64,000 nucleotides of DNA, taken from Flavobacteriales bacterium (GTDB lineage: Bacteria > Bacteroidota > Bacteroidia > Flavobacteriales_F > PHOS-HE28). The DNA is taken from contig JACJZG010000014.1 of the NCBI GenBank assembly GCA_020635715.1, positions 41,860-105,859 on the forward strand, written 5' to 3'. The position numbers were made by a program, and so were the translations under genes. Shown one piece after another: positions 7,236 through 16,436 of the stretch. Every line of letters starts with the position of its first letter. Positions within the stretch are counted from its first letter, which is position 1. The notes below the pieces were generated by a model. That model searched no databases. It saw only the letters and a list, made by a program, of their open reading frames with translations, and had not been told where the DNA came from.

Positions 7236-9059
7236 ATGGCTGACCTCATCCGGCTCCTCCCCGACCACGTGGCGAACCAGATCGCCGCCGGTGAAGTGGT
7301 GCAGCGGCCAGCCAGTGTGGTGAAGGAGTTGTTGGAGAACAGCGTGGATGCCGGAGCGAGCCGCATCCTCCTGGTGATCAAGGATGCCGGCCGCACCTTG
7401 GTACAGGTCACGGATGACGGCAAGGGCATGAGCCCGATCGATGCCCGCGCGTGTTTCGAACGCCATGCCACGAGCAAGATCCGCGAGGCGGACGACCTGA
7501 GCAGCCTGCGTACCAAAGGCTTTCGTGGCGAGGCCCTCGCCAGCATCGCGGCCATCGCCCAGGTGGAGCTATCGACCCGTGAGAAGGACAACGAGATCGG
7601 CACGCGCGTCCTGATGGAGGGCAGCCGGGTACGTGCGCAGGAGATGGTGGCCACCGCCGCAGGTTCAACCGTGGCCGTGCGCAACCTCTTCTACAACGTA
7701 CCCGCGCGGCGCCAGTTCCTGAAGAGCGATGGCGTGGAGATGAAGCACGTGCTGGACGAATTCCACCGCGTGGCCCTGGCGCATCCGAGCATCGCTTTCC
7801 AACTGGTGAACAATGACCAAGAGGAGTACAACATGCCTGTTGGCAACGAGCGCCAGCGCATCGTCCACCTCTTCGGCCGCAAGTACGATGAGCGGCTCGT
7901 GCCCGTGGAGGAGCACACCGACTTCGTGAGCGTGACCGGTTTCGTGGGCAAGCCCGAGTTCGCGAAGCGTTCGCGTGGCGAGCAGTACTTCTTCGTGAAC
8001 GACCGCTTCATCCGCAGCAACTACCTGGAGCATGCGGTGCGCAAGGCCTACGACGAACTGGTCTCACGCGAGAACTTCCCGTCGTGGTTCCTCTTCATCA
8101 GCATCGACCCGGCGGAGATCGACATCAACATCCACCCGACCAAGACGGAGATCAAGTTCCGCGATGACCGGGCGGTGTATGCGGTGGTGCATGCGGCGGT
8201 GCGCAGGGCACTGGGCCGCTTCAACATCGTCCCCAGCCTCGACTTCGAGCCGGAACCCGCGATCCTCGCCGCCTTCTCAAGCGAGCGTCCCTCCGCAGCC
8301 CCTCCGCGTGAACCGGTACCGGCTTGGCGTCCACAGGACCTCGGCGCCTTCTCGGCACCGCCCAAGCCCAATGTAGCCGGATGGCAGCAGCTCTTCCACC
8401 TGGAACAGCCACAAGTCGCGGTGGGTATCGAAGTCGATGTACCGGAGGAGGTGCAACGCGTGATCCCCTGGCGCGAGCATGAGGGAACGCCCGGCGAGCG
8501 CCCGGTCTTCCAGCTGCACGGCACCTACATCATCGCACAGTTGCGCAGCGGATTCATGGTGGTGGACCAGCAGCGGGCGCACGAGCGCATCCTCTTCGAG
8601 CGCAATATGAAGTTGATGGAGCATGGTGCCGGGGTGAGCCAGGCGGAGCTCTTCCCCCGACACATCGAACTGAGCGCCGCGGACCTGGCCCTGGTGCAGG
8701 ATGTCCTGCCCGAACTGCGCAGCATGGGCTTCGACCTCGAGCATTTCGGCGGTCGTACCATGCAGGTGAACGGCATGCCGGCTGAAGCGGCCGACGAGGA
8801 TCCTACGCGTCTCCTGGAGGATCTGCTGGAGCAGCTGAAGCATGAACGCGGCACCTTGCGCAACGAACGCCATGCCTTGCTGGCGCGTGGCATGGCGCGG
8901 AGCATGGCGATACGGCCCGGACGTGTGTTGACCACCGAGGAGATGCATGATCTGATCGATCGGCTCTTCGCCTGTGAGATGCCCTACCATACGCCGGGCG
9001 GGAAACCCACGTTGATCACCTACGGGCTGGACGACCTGAACGCACGGTTCGAGCGTTAG
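7236..9059 (+). CDS. mutL: DNA mismatch repair protein MutL
   Basis: 607 aa from the ATG giving MADLIRLLPDHVANQIAAGE; the frame is open upstream but that part overlaps the toxin/antitoxin genes and is not MutL. The N-terminal GHKL ATPase has ELLENSVDAGA (31-41), DDGKGM (60-65), RHATSKI and GFRGEA (95-100). The C-terminal dimerisation/endonuclease region has DQQRAHERILFE (444-455) where the metal-binding DQHA-x2-E-x4-E motif is expected, and a TPGGKPT end in place of CPHGRPT. MutL couples MutS mismatch recognition to strand cleavage; whether this copy nicks DNA is uncertain. Confidence 0.96.
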   Translation: MADLIRLLPDHVANQIAAGEVVQRPASVVKELLENSVDAGASRILLVIKDAGRTLVQVTDDGKGMSPIDARACFERHATSKIREADDLSSLRTKGFRGEALASIAAIAQVELSTREKDNEIGTRVLMEGSRVRAQEMVATAAGSTVAVRNLFYNVPARRQFLKSDGVEMKHVLDEFHRVALAHPSIAFQLVNNDQEEYNMPVGNERQRIVHLFGRKYDERLVPVEEHTDFVSVTGFVGKPEFAKRSRGEQYFFVNDRFIRSNYLEHAVRKAYDELVSRENFPSWFLFISIDPAEIDINIHPTKTEIKFRDDRAVYAVVHAAVRRALGRFNIVPSLDFEPEPAILAAFSSERPSAAPPREPVPAWRPQDLGAFSAPPKPNVAGWQQLFHLEQPQVAVGIEVDVPEEVQRVIPWREHEGTPGERPVFQLHGTYIIAQLRSGFMVVDQQRAHERILFERNMKLMEHGAGVSQAELFPRHIELSAADLALVQDVLPELRSMGFDLEHFGGRTMQVNGMPAEAADEDPTRLLEDLLEQLKHERGTLRNERHALLARGMARSMAIRPGRVLTTEEMHDLIDRLFACEMPYHTPGGKPTLITYGLDDLNARFER

Positions 9060-9073
9060 TCCGTACGGCAGGC

Positions 9074-10858
9074 ATGCAGACAACGATACGCTGGCTATTT
9101 CCCTTCCTCCTTCTCGGGCAGGCCCACGCCCAGGAACTGGTGGTGAACGGAGGTTTCGAGGTGCATCAACGATGTCCGGAGCGCTTCGACAAGCGCCCCA
9201 TGCGTGGCGTGGAGGCCCTACGGACCATCGGCGGCATGCCCGGCTACTTCCATGCATGCAGTGCGGTGATGGGCACACCTGCGAACTGGGCCGGTGTGCA
9301 GGCTCCCTACGAGGGAGAAGCCTATGCAGGGATCGTCCTTACGGCACATGGTGGTGGCGAATGTGCCGTGCGTGAATTCGTGCAATTGGAGCTGACGGAA
9401 CCCTTGAAGAACGGCGGGAAATATCGACTCTCGTTCATGGTGAGCCTGGCCGATCGCTCGGGCTACATGACCGACCGCATCGGTGCCAGCTTTAGCGCGA
9501 AGGACCGCAGCAGGGAGAAGGGCCTGTCGAGCGCCTTCGGCCGGCCGGACGTGGACAACCCATTGAACCGCTTCATCGCGGACAGCTCCGGTTGGATGCT
9601 GGTGGAAGGTGTGTTCAATGCCCGCGGTGGCGAGCGGTACGTGCAGATCGGCAACTTCCAGCTCTGCGACCGCACGAGCCGGAAAGCGGTAACCGCCAAC
9701 CGGGGTGATGGGCTGATGCACAACATGAAGCGCAAGGGTGAGGCCGACCTCGACCCGGACAAGGCGCGGGGCATGCGACGGAAGCTGTTGGCCACGCAGG
9801 CATACGTGTACCTCGATGCGGTCTCCCTGATGCCGATCGGCGCGAACGAGGATGTCAACACACTGAGCCAGGCGATCGCCTGCCCACTCGACCCGGGTCG
9901 TCCGGCTGACGCGATCGACCTCGTACCCGATCCCGGCTTCGACCGCACGATCCCGGCACATCGTTCCTCCTGGAGGAATGCGAGCGGTGGCACGCCGGAC
10001 TTCGAAGAAGGTCGCACCGGCATCTACCTCTACTCGGCCGTGAACACCGATCACCGCGAATACATCCAGACGCCCTTGAAGGAACGGCTCGACCCCTGTG
10101 GCCAGTACGACGCTCGGTTGCGCGTGCTGCGCAATTCGACCTACGCCTATGCTGTGGACCGGATCGGTGTCGCGTTGACCGAGGACTTCGAGAACGACCG
10201 CCGTCGCGGCCTCCTCTCCTTCCCACTCCTGTGGGAAATGGGACATGCGGGTGTGATGGATGACACCGGACAGTGGACCACCCTCTGCGGCCAGTTCGAA
10301 GGTGGCGGTTGTGCCGATCGCTTGCTCGTGGGCAACTTCAGCAGTGATGACAGTACCATCATCGTCCAGCACGATCCATCGGATGGGCCTTTCGCCTACT
10401 ACTTCGTGGATGATATCTCGTTGTGGCGCACCGGCACGATCGATGGATGCACCACCCCTTGTCCGGAGGCGTTGGTCGTGGCCACGAACACCGTGGACAC
10501 ACTTCCGGAGACACCACGGTGGCCCATGGACCTGCATTTCGACGTGAACGACCATGTACCCGGCGATGACCTGATGCCCGCCGCGGAGGACCTGTTCCAG
10601 TTGCTGGCCGCGCACCCCGAGGTGCAGGTGAGGATCGAGGGCCATACCGATGATACGGGCAACAGCTATGCGAACCTGAAGCTCGCGGAACGTCGCGCAG
10701 CGGCGGTACGGGATGAACTCGTCCAATTGGGCCTGCCGCGGAAACAGCTGATCGTGGTGGCGCTTGGCAGTACCGAGCCGGTTGATACCAACAGCACGGA
10801 GGAGGGTCGCGCACGGAACCGGCGCGTGCGCATCGTTGTGCAGGGCCTCGGGGAATAG
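9074..10858 (+). CDS. OmpA-family outer membrane protein with two lectin-like domains
   Basis: 594 aa with signal peptide (WLFPFLLLGQAHAQ). Two tandem domains start with ELVVNGGFE (~20) and LVPDPGFD (~280), each ~200 residues and resembling carbohydrate-binding-like beta-sandwich modules. The C-terminal ~110 residues are an OmpA peptidoglycan-binding domain: LHFDVNDHVPG, RIEGHTDDTGN, AERRAAAVRDEL, EGRARNRRVRI. It probably anchors the outer membrane to the cell wall. It starts 14 bases after mutL. The gene at 40341 has the same general plan. Confidence 0.88.
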   Translation: MQTTIRWLFPFLLLGQAHAQELVVNGGFEVHQRCPERFDKRPMRGVEALRTIGGMPGYFHACSAVMGTPANWAGVQAPYEGEAYAGIVLTAHGGGECAVREFVQLELTEPLKNGGKYRLSFMVSLADRSGYMTDRIGASFSAKDRSREKGLSSAFGRPDVDNPLNRFIADSSGWMLVEGVFNARGGERYVQIGNFQLCDRTSRKAVTANRGDGLMHNMKRKGEADLDPDKARGMRRKLLATQAYVYLDAVSLMPIGANEDVNTLSQAIACPLDPGRPADAIDLVPDPGFDRTIPAHRSSWRNASGGTPDFEEGRTGIYLYSAVNTDHREYIQTPLKERLDPCGQYDARLRVLRNSTYAYAVDRIGVALTEDFENDRRRGLLSFPLLWEMGHAGVMDDTGQWTTLCGQFEGGGCADRLLVGNFSSDDSTIIVQHDPSDGPFAYYFVDDISLWRTGTIDGCTTPCPEALVVATNTVDTLPETPRWPMDLHFDVNDHVPGDDLMPAAEDLFQLLAAHPEVQVRIEGHTDDTGNSYANLKLAERRAAAVRDELVQLGLPRKQLIVVALGSTEPVDTNSTEEGRARNRRVRIVVQGLGE

Positions 10859-10864
10859 CCGTCT

Positions 10865-10872
10865 TACTTTCG
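10865..10872 (+). promoter_or_regulatory. -7-like element for first rhomboid gene
   Basis: TACTTTCG, 6 bases before the ATG at 10879. This is the same octamer as upstream of sucC. Confidence 0.5.
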
Positions 10873-10878
10873 CCCGCG

Positions 10879-11640
10879 ATGCGGTACAACGCTTCTCCTT
10901 TCGCAGGACTGCCCGTAGTGGTGAAGAACCTGCTGATCATCAACGTCATCGTCTTCCTGCTGAAGCTCACGGGCCTCGGGAACTTCGGTGGCACGGACAT
11001 GGATACCTTGTTCGGTCTGCACTTCTTCGCATCACCCTTGTTCAAGCCCTGGCAACTGGTCACGCACATGTTCATGCATGGCGGATTCGCTCATCTGGCG
11101 CTGAACATGCTCGGGCTCTTCATGCTCGCCCCGCCACTGGAATACAAGTGGGGATCACAACGTTTCCTCACCTTCTACCTGATCACAGGGATCGGTGCCG
11201 CGCTCTTCTACTCCGGTGTCCATGCGATCGAATACAACCAACTCATCCAGAACATCTCCGCCGATCAGCTGGCGCTCGTGAAACAGAACGGAGCGGACCT
11301 TTGGGCCCAGCGACAGAACTATTTGGACCCGACGCTCGGTCGGATCAATGAGATCCTGAACATCCCGATGGTCGGTGCGAGCGGCGCGATCTATGGTGTG
11401 TTGCTGGCCTTCGGCATGACCTTCCCGAACGTGGAGCTGATCATGTTCCCGCTGCCCATCCCCATCAAGGCCAAGTACTTCGTGCTGATCCTCGGCGGCC
11501 TCTCCCTGTTCAACAGCCTTGACACCAACCCGGGAGACAACGTTGCACACCTGGCACACCTCGGCGGCATGGTGGTGGGTTTCATCCTGATCAGGCTATG
11601 GCGGGACCGCGGCGACAACGGTTTCGGTTGGGGTCGATGA
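10879..11640 (+). CDS. Rhomboid family intramembrane serine protease
   Basis: 253 aa with about six membrane segments. Rhomboid marks: HMFMHGGFAHLALNM in the second transmembrane region, the catalytic Ser in GASGAIYGVLLAFG, and the catalytic His in AHLAHLGGMVVGF. It should cleave membrane proteins within the bilayer; substrates are unknown. A second, different rhomboid follows in the same direction, and the start lies 20 bases after the OmpA gene, next to a TACTTTCG promoter-like element. Confidence 0.94.
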   Translation: MRYNASPFAGLPVVVKNLLIINVIVFLLKLTGLGNFGGTDMDTLFGLHFFASPLFKPWQLVTHMFMHGGFAHLALNMLGLFMLAPPLEYKWGSQRFLTFYLITGIGAALFYSGVHAIEYNQLIQNISADQLALVKQNGADLWAQRQNYLDPTLGRINEILNIPMVGASGAIYGVLLAFGMTFPNVELIMFPLPIPIKAKYFVLILGGLSLFNSLDTNPGDNVAHLAHLGGMVVGFILIRLWRDRGDNGFGWGR

Positions 11641-11691
11641 CCGATCACATGAACGGTTCCCGTGTTGAGGGATCCAGTGCGAACTTTGCAC

Positions 11692-11724
11692 ATGACGAAC
11701 GCGGCCGAACACTGGCCGTGGTGA
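11692..11724 (+). CDS. Possible 10-codon leader peptide before second rhomboid
   Basis: ATG at 11692 opens a 10-residue frame, MTNAAEHWPW, ending in TGA 14 bases before the rhomboid ATG. It lies directly after a GAACTTTG promoter-like element at 11684-11691, so it would be the first codon of a near-leaderless transcript. It could be a leader peptide or chance. Nothing else supports translation. Confidence 0.25.
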   Translation: MTNAAEHWPW

Positions 11725-11737
11725 CGCTGGAGCGCAG

Positions 11738-12652
11738 ATGAGATTACAGGACGACCTACGGACCCAGTGGCGGAGCGGTGGCATGCTGATCCGCCTCATC
11801 CTCATCAACGTGGGTGTGTTCCTGGCATTGGTGCTGGCCCAATTGCTCTTCATGGCCGTTGCTGGTGACCGGAACGGTGCATCGCTCATGCGCGAGCATT
11901 ACCTGATGCAATGGCTGCGTTCCACCTCGGACCTGCAGGCGCTCCTCATCCGGCCATGGACGGTCGTCACGTACATGTTCGTGCATGCGGAGATCGGCCA
12001 CATCTTCTGGAACATGATCCTGCTCTGGTTCGGCGGCCGGCTCTTCCAGGACCTGTTGGGCGACAAGCGGCTGCTGGGTAACTACCTGCTCGGCGGCCTG
12101 AGCGGCTACCTCCTCTTCGCCCTCTCGATGAACCTCCTGCCGGGCCAGCACGCGGGCCTGCATGCCGGCATCCAGGGGGCCTCGGCGGCGGTGCTCAGCG
12201 TGTTCGTCGGCATCGCGGCCTACCGTCCGGACATGCTGGTGAACCTCATCCTCATCGGACCGGTCAAGCTGATGTACGTGGCCGCGGTCTTCGTCCTGCT
12301 GGACTTCATCGGCATGGGTTCCGGCGATGGGGTCGCGCACGAGGCCCACATCGGCGGTGCGTTGTACGGCTTCCTGGCCGCCCAGCAGTTGAAACGCGGG
12401 AAGGACTGGTCGCTCGGCTTCGTGGAGTTCCTGGAGCGCTGGTGGCCCTTCGGCAAGCGTCGCGGCCCGAAACTGAGGGTGGAGAAGGCCTTCACGCGCA
12501 GTGCGCGACGCAGTGATGAAGCCTACAACGCGAACAAGCGCGACAAGCAGGCGCGTGTTGACACCATCCTGGACAAGATCTCGCGCAGCGGCTATGACAG
12601 TCTGAGCAAGGAGGAGAAGGACTTCCTCTTCAAGGCGAGCGACGGGAAGTAG
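11738..12652 (+). CDS. Rhomboid family intramembrane protease with C-terminal soluble tail
   Basis: 304 aa. Membrane part ~1-225 carries YMFVHAEIGHIFWNMILLWF, GIQGASAAVLSV (Ser in GASA rather than the usual GASG) and AHEAHIGGALYGF with the catalytic His. The remaining ~80 residues are cytosolic and basic, ending in a helix DTILDKISRSGYDSLSKEEK, a short tail known from other Bacteroidota rhomboids. It is probably an active protease, but the GxSG change leaves some doubt. It is followed 28 bases later by the EEP gene and the two are likely cotranscribed. Confidence 0.9.
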   Translation: MRLQDDLRTQWRSGGMLIRLILINVGVFLALVLAQLLFMAVAGDRNGASLMREHYLMQWLRSTSDLQALLIRPWTVVTYMFVHAEIGHIFWNMILLWFGGRLFQDLLGDKRLLGNYLLGGLSGYLLFALSMNLLPGQHAGLHAGIQGASAAVLSVFVGIAAYRPDMLVNLILIGPVKLMYVAAVFVLLDFIGMGSGDGVAHEAHIGGALYGFLAAQQLKRGKDWSLGFVEFLERWWPFGKRRGPKLRVEKAFTRSARRSDEAYNANKRDKQARVDTILDKISRSGYDSLSKEEKDFLFKASDGK

Positions 12653-12680
12653 GATCCTTGGAACGGTCGATCGAGCAGCG

Positions 12681-13856
12681 ATGAACAGGCCACGGGACAA
12701 GCGAACGGATACGGACGCGATGCCTGAGCGCACGCGCCAGCGACCTTCGCGCTGGCTGGCGCCGATGTGGTGGCTGAACATCGGTGCGGCACTGGCCCTG
12801 GCAACGACCTACCTGGCCCCGCATGTGAGCCCGGTGCATTCGTGGGTCCCTGCCCTGCTGGCCATGACCTACCCGTATCAACTGGTGCTGCACCTCGGAT
12901 TCCTCGCGTGGTGGTTCCTCGTGCGGCGCAAGCGGATGTTGCTCTCCGGGGTCGTGCTGCTGGCGGGCATCGCGCATATCGGCGACCATGTGCAGGTCTT
13001 CGGTCGCAGCCGCCCATCGACCGATGTGGCGGGTGATGGCGTGAAGGTGATGTCCTATAACGTGCGGCTCTTCGACCTCTACGCCTGGAGCAAGAACAAG
13101 GAGACGCGCGATGCCATCTTCGACGTGCTTCACCGCGAGGATCCCGACATCCTGTGCCTGCAGGAGTACTTCTACAGCTCCGACCAACGCTTCTTCCGTA
13201 CGAAGCAGAGCCTGCTTTCGGAGTTCCGCTTCGTGGCCGGACATGAACGTTTCACGAACAAGGCCAAGTACGACCAGCACTTCGGCATCGCCACCTTCAC
13301 TTCGAAGCCGATCGTGGCCAAGGGGCATGTGGAATTCCCGGAGAACCCGGAGAACGTCTGCATCTGGACCGACATCGCCCTGGAGCACGACACCATCCGG
13401 GTCTACAACGCCCACCTGGCCAGCTACCACTTCGGCGACGCGGACTACAAGTTCATCAAGGCATTGGACACCGACACGCATACCGACAGCATCAAACAGG
13501 GAAGCGGCCGGATCCTGAAGCTGTTGCGGCGGGGCTTCCGCCTGCGGGCCGAGGATGTGCGCCTGATCGTGGACCACATGCGTTCAAGTCCGCACCCGGT
13601 GTTGTATTGCGGCGATATGAACGATGTGCCGATGAGCTACGGATATGCCCGGCTGCGCGAGCTGCTGGATGACGCCTTCGTGGAGAGCGGCCGTGGCACC
13701 GGCGGCACCTACATCGGCGACCTGCCCAGCTTGCGGATCGACCACATCCTCTTCGGGGAAGGTCTCGAGGCCTGGGACTTCAACACGCTGGGCGACGAGC
13801 TGAGCGATCATCGCGCCATCACCACGTACATCGGTCTGGTCGCCGACGGCGGGTAG
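12681..13856 (+). CDS. Membrane-anchored endonuclease/exonuclease/phosphatase family protein
   Basis: 391 aa. Three membrane segments occupy the first ~110 residues; the rest is an EEP hydrolase. Visible motifs: VMSYNVRLFDLY (Asn), DILCLQEYFY (metal-binding Glu), YNAHLASYHF, VLYCGDMNDVPMSY (GDxN) and the final LSDHRAI (catalytic His). Such proteins are metal-dependent phosphodiesterases or nucleases with the active domain outside or under the membrane; the substrate is not visible. It follows the rhomboid pair and converges on the TraB gene. Confidence 0.9.
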   Translation: MNRPRDKRTDTDAMPERTRQRPSRWLAPMWWLNIGAALALATTYLAPHVSPVHSWVPALLAMTYPYQLVLHLGFLAWWFLVRRKRMLLSGVVLLAGIAHIGDHVQVFGRSRPSTDVAGDGVKVMSYNVRLFDLYAWSKNKETRDAIFDVLHREDPDILCLQEYFYSSDQRFFRTKQSLLSEFRFVAGHERFTNKAKYDQHFGIATFTSKPIVAKGHVEFPENPENVCIWTDIALEHDTIRVYNAHLASYHFGDADYKFIKALDTDTHTDSIKQGSGRILKLLRRGFRLRAEDVRLIVDHMRSSPHPVLYCGDMNDVPMSYGYARLRELLDDAFVESGRGTGGTYIGDLPSLRIDHILFGEGLEAWDFNTLGDELSDHRAITTYIGLVADGG

Positions 13857-13877
13857 GTCGCAAGGGCGGCGGTCGTC

Positions 13878-14777
13878 TCAGCGCTCCTCCGCCGGGTCCG
13901 TCACACCGTTCCATCGGCTCACGACCGGCTCAACAGTGTATCCTGCGGTCCGCAGACCAGCGATCAGTCCATCCGTGCGAGGTAGGTGCGCGGCACCGAT
14001 CAGGAAGAAGACCGGTTCGCCCTCGCGGATCAGGCTGTCCATGCGGTGCACCATGCGCGTATTGCGCTCGGTCAACAGGGAGTGCTCCAATTCATCGGGC
14101 ATGCCTTCCGTGCGCTCGGTGATGGCCATCAACGCCTCGAGGTCCTGATCCGCATAAGCATCGAGCATGGCGTCCAGGTCACCGGCATAACCATCATGCT
14201 CTACGTGGTCCAGCAGCATCTTCGCCTGCACCGGGATGGGAATGGCATCCACCGCGGCCATCTGTTCCTTCACCGTTTCGATCCCCAGCACCCGCTGTCC
14301 ATTCGCCTTGGCCCGGTATTGGAGGTGTTCATCCAGCACCTGCGGTCGATCCCCGGCCATGAGGTTCTCGGTGAGCAGGGCCACCACGAAGAAGGGCTTC
14401 ATGGACATGGCCATCGGCGCCATGAAGCCCATGTTCTCCTGGATCGCGGCATCGATCCGCTTCCATTCCTTCGGGCGATAGAGGTCTTCGAGCTTCTTTC
14501 CATCCTCCAACCGCATGGTGGTGAGCAGGGCCATGCCCAGTTCCATGCCTGCGGTGGAAAGGTCGAGCTCACCTGCCACGACGGCACTGCGGTCCAAGGC
14601 AGGAAGCACCGAATCCCCGAACTGGAAGGCCCGGTCATCCTTGCTATGCACGGTGCCGTAGAGGTAGCTGGCACGATCGATACTGGGAGAAGTGATCCGC
14701 CAGAGCAGAGACTTCCCGGAACCCTGCCCATGTGCCGAAAGGGAGGCCAGGGCGATCGAAACCAGCAGGTGACGCAT
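13878..14777 (-). CDS. TraB/GumN family protein
   Basis: 299 aa with a signal peptide (LLVSIALASLSAHGQG). TraB/GumN signatures: YLYGTVHSKD near residue 40 and FFLIGAAHLPRTDGLIAGL near the C-terminus, with a central helical region. The family is related to TIKI-type metal-dependent proteases, but most bacterial members have no proven activity. A TACATTCG element sits 5 bases before the ATG. Confidence 0.88.
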   Translation of the reverse strand: MRHLLVSIALASLSAHGQGSGKSLLWRITSPSIDRASYLYGTVHSKDDRAFQFGDSVLPALDRSAVVAGELDLSTAGMELGMALLTTMRLEDGKKLEDLYRPKEWKRIDAAIQENMGFMAPMAMSMKPFFVVALLTENLMAGDRPQVLDEHLQYRAKANGQRVLGIETVKEQMAAVDAIPIPVQAKMLLDHVEHDGYAGDLDAMLDAYADQDLEALMAITERTEGMPDELEHSLLTERNTRMVHRMDSLIREGEPVFFLIGAAHLPRTDGLIAGLRTAGYTVEPVVSRWNGVTDPAEER

Positions 14778-14782
14778 GGCGC

Positions 14783-14790
14783 CGAATGTA
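14783..14790 (-). promoter_or_regulatory. -7-like element for TraB/GumN gene
   Basis: TACATTCG on the minus strand, ending 5 bases before the ATG at 14777. The same octamer precedes the Gfo/Idh gene at 44191. Confidence 0.45.
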
Positions 14791-14803
14791 GGCAGCGTGG
14801 GGC

Positions 14804-14911
14804 CTAGCGGGTCAGGTGGGCCAGTGCGAAGGAGGCCACGGCAAGCACGGCGAACAACACCATGCTTACACGGATCAAACTGGAGCGGTCTTCAGAGCGG
14901 CTGCGTTCCAT
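14804..14911 (-). CDS. Possible 35-residue single-span membrane protein
   Basis: A short frame from ATG at 14911 encodes 35 residues: a charged N-terminus (MERSRSEDRSSLIR) followed by one hydrophobic helix (VSMVLFAVLAVASFALAH) and a basic end (LTR). This is the layout of small bacterial membrane proteins, with the basic residues predicting a cytosolic N-terminus. It lies upstream of the TraB gene on the same strand, ending 26 bases before its ATG. No homologue is known to me, and chance cannot be excluded. Confidence 0.45.
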   Translation of the reverse strand: MERSRSEDRSSLIRVSMVLFAVLAVASFALAHLTR

Positions 14912-15052
14912 GGTCGTTCCTGGTCGGACAAGTGTATGACGTTCGAACGGAAAGGGGTTGCTTTCCGGCTGCGCGGAACACGACGAACACCCCGATCAGC
15001 CCGACCGCCGGCGCGTGCCCTCCGCCGAGCGCGCCACCTCTGGACCGTTCGG

Positions 15053-15060
15053 TACCTTTG
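15053..15060 (+). promoter_or_regulatory. -7 element (TACCTTTG) for mtaB
   Basis: Exact TAnnTTTG match ending 8 bases before the ATG at 15069. This is the established Bacteroidota -7 consensus. No clear TTG box is visible upstream. Confidence 0.65.
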
Positions 15061-15068
15061 CCGCCCCG

Positions 15069-16436
15069 ATGAGCGCCCCCCGCACCGTTGCCTTCCACAC
15101 CCTGGGCTGCAAGCTCAACTTCAGCGAGACCAGCACCCTGGCGCGTTCGCTGGAAGAGGCCGGCTATGCGAAGGTGCGGCAGGAGGAACGGCCTGATGTG
15201 TTCGTATTGAACACCTGCAGCGTGACGGAGAACGCGGACAAGGAATGCCGGCGGCATGTGCGTCGCTTCCTGTCCATCAACCCCGATGCCTTCATCGCGG
15301 TGGTGGGGTGCTACGCCCAGTTGAAGCCGGAGGAGATCGCAAGCATACCCGGCGTATCCCTCGTCCTCGGAGCGAATGAGAAGTTCGACCTGGCCGCGCA
15401 TGTGGACCGGAAGCTGGCCTTGGCCGAGACCGGTCACCACGCGCCGATAGGCGAAGCGGTCACCTCCCCCATCAAGGACCTCAAGCACTTCGTCCCGGCG
15501 TACAACGCCAACGATCGCACGCGCACCTTCCTGAAGGTGCAGGACGGCTGCGACTACTTCTGTTCCTTCTGCACCATCCCCCTGGCACGCGGTCGCAGCC
15601 GGAGCGCGACCATCGCCGGAACGCTCGTTCACGTGGAAGCCTTCGCGGCACGTGGCGTGAAGGAGATCGTGCTCACCGGGGTGAACACCGGCGATTTCGG
15701 ACGTGGGCACGACGAGACCTTCCTGCAGCTGATCGAAGCACTGGACCAGGTGGCGGGCATCGAACGGTTCCGGATCAGCAGCATCGAACCGAACCTCTGC
15801 CATGATGGTGTGATCGACTTCGTGGCCCGTAGCCAGCGCTTCGCACCGCACTTCCACATACCCCTCCAGAGCGGCAGTGATGCGATCCTGGAACGCATGC
15901 GTCGTCGCTACGATACCGCGCTCTACGCGGACCGCGTCCTTCGCATCAAGGAACGCATGCCGCACGCCTGCATCGGTGTGGATGTCATCACCGGAACGCC
16001 GGGAGAGACGGAGGAGGAATTCCTGCGCACACACGAGTTCCTGCGCACCATCCCTGTGGACTACCTGCATGTGTTCACCTACAGCGAACGCGCCAACACG
16101 ACGGCCGTGCGCATGGATGATGGTGTGCCCATGGAGATGCGCCGTGAACGCACGAAGCAATTGCGTATCCTCAGTAACAAGCTCCAACGGGCCTTCTATC
16201 AGCAACACCTCGGCACCTCACGCCATGTGTTGTTCGAGGCGGAGGAGTGCGAAGGGTGCATGCTCGGCTTCACCGACAACTACCTCCGCGTGACACTGCC
16301 GTACGATCCAGCCTACGTGAACCGCATCGTTCCGGTGCAGCTGACGCGCATTGATGGCGATGGTCACATGCTCGGCGAACACCCGAACTCGCCCAACGTG
16401 ACAACGACCGACCGTCATCTGGCCATAGCCAACTGA
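15069..16436 (+). CDS. mtaB: tRNA (t6A37-C2) methylthiotransferase MtaB
   Basis: 455 aa. N-terminal UPF0004 domain with cysteines at C14 (TLGCKLNFSET), C50 (NTCSVTENADK) and ~C84 (VVGCYAQL) binds one iron-sulfur cluster. The radical SAM motif is QDGCDYFCSFC (Cys 161, 165, 168), followed by IPLARGRSRS. The enzyme adds a methylthio group to t6A37 of tRNAs reading ANN codons. MtaB is preferred over MiaB or RimO because of the KLNFSET/NTCSVT pattern. The ATG is set by this motif and by the TACCTTTG element just upstream. Its TGA overlaps the lgt ATG by one base. Confidence 0.93.
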   Translation: MSAPRTVAFHTLGCKLNFSETSTLARSLEEAGYAKVRQEERPDVFVLNTCSVTENADKECRRHVRRFLSINPDAFIAVVGCYAQLKPEEIASIPGVSLVLGANEKFDLAAHVDRKLALAETGHHAPIGEAVTSPIKDLKHFVPAYNANDRTRTFLKVQDGCDYFCSFCTIPLARGRSRSATIAGTLVHVEAFAARGVKEIVLTGVNTGDFGRGHDETFLQLIEALDQVAGIERFRISSIEPNLCHDGVIDFVARSQRFAPHFHIPLQSGSDAILERMRRRYDTALYADRVLRIKERMPHACIGVDVITGTPGETEEEFLRTHEFLRTIPVDYLHVFTYSERANTTAVRMDDGVPMEMRRERTKQLRILSNKLQRAFYQQHLGTSRHVLFEAEECEGCMLGFTDNYLRVTLPYDPAYVNRIVPVQLTRIDGDGHMLGEHPNSPNVTTTDRHLAIAN

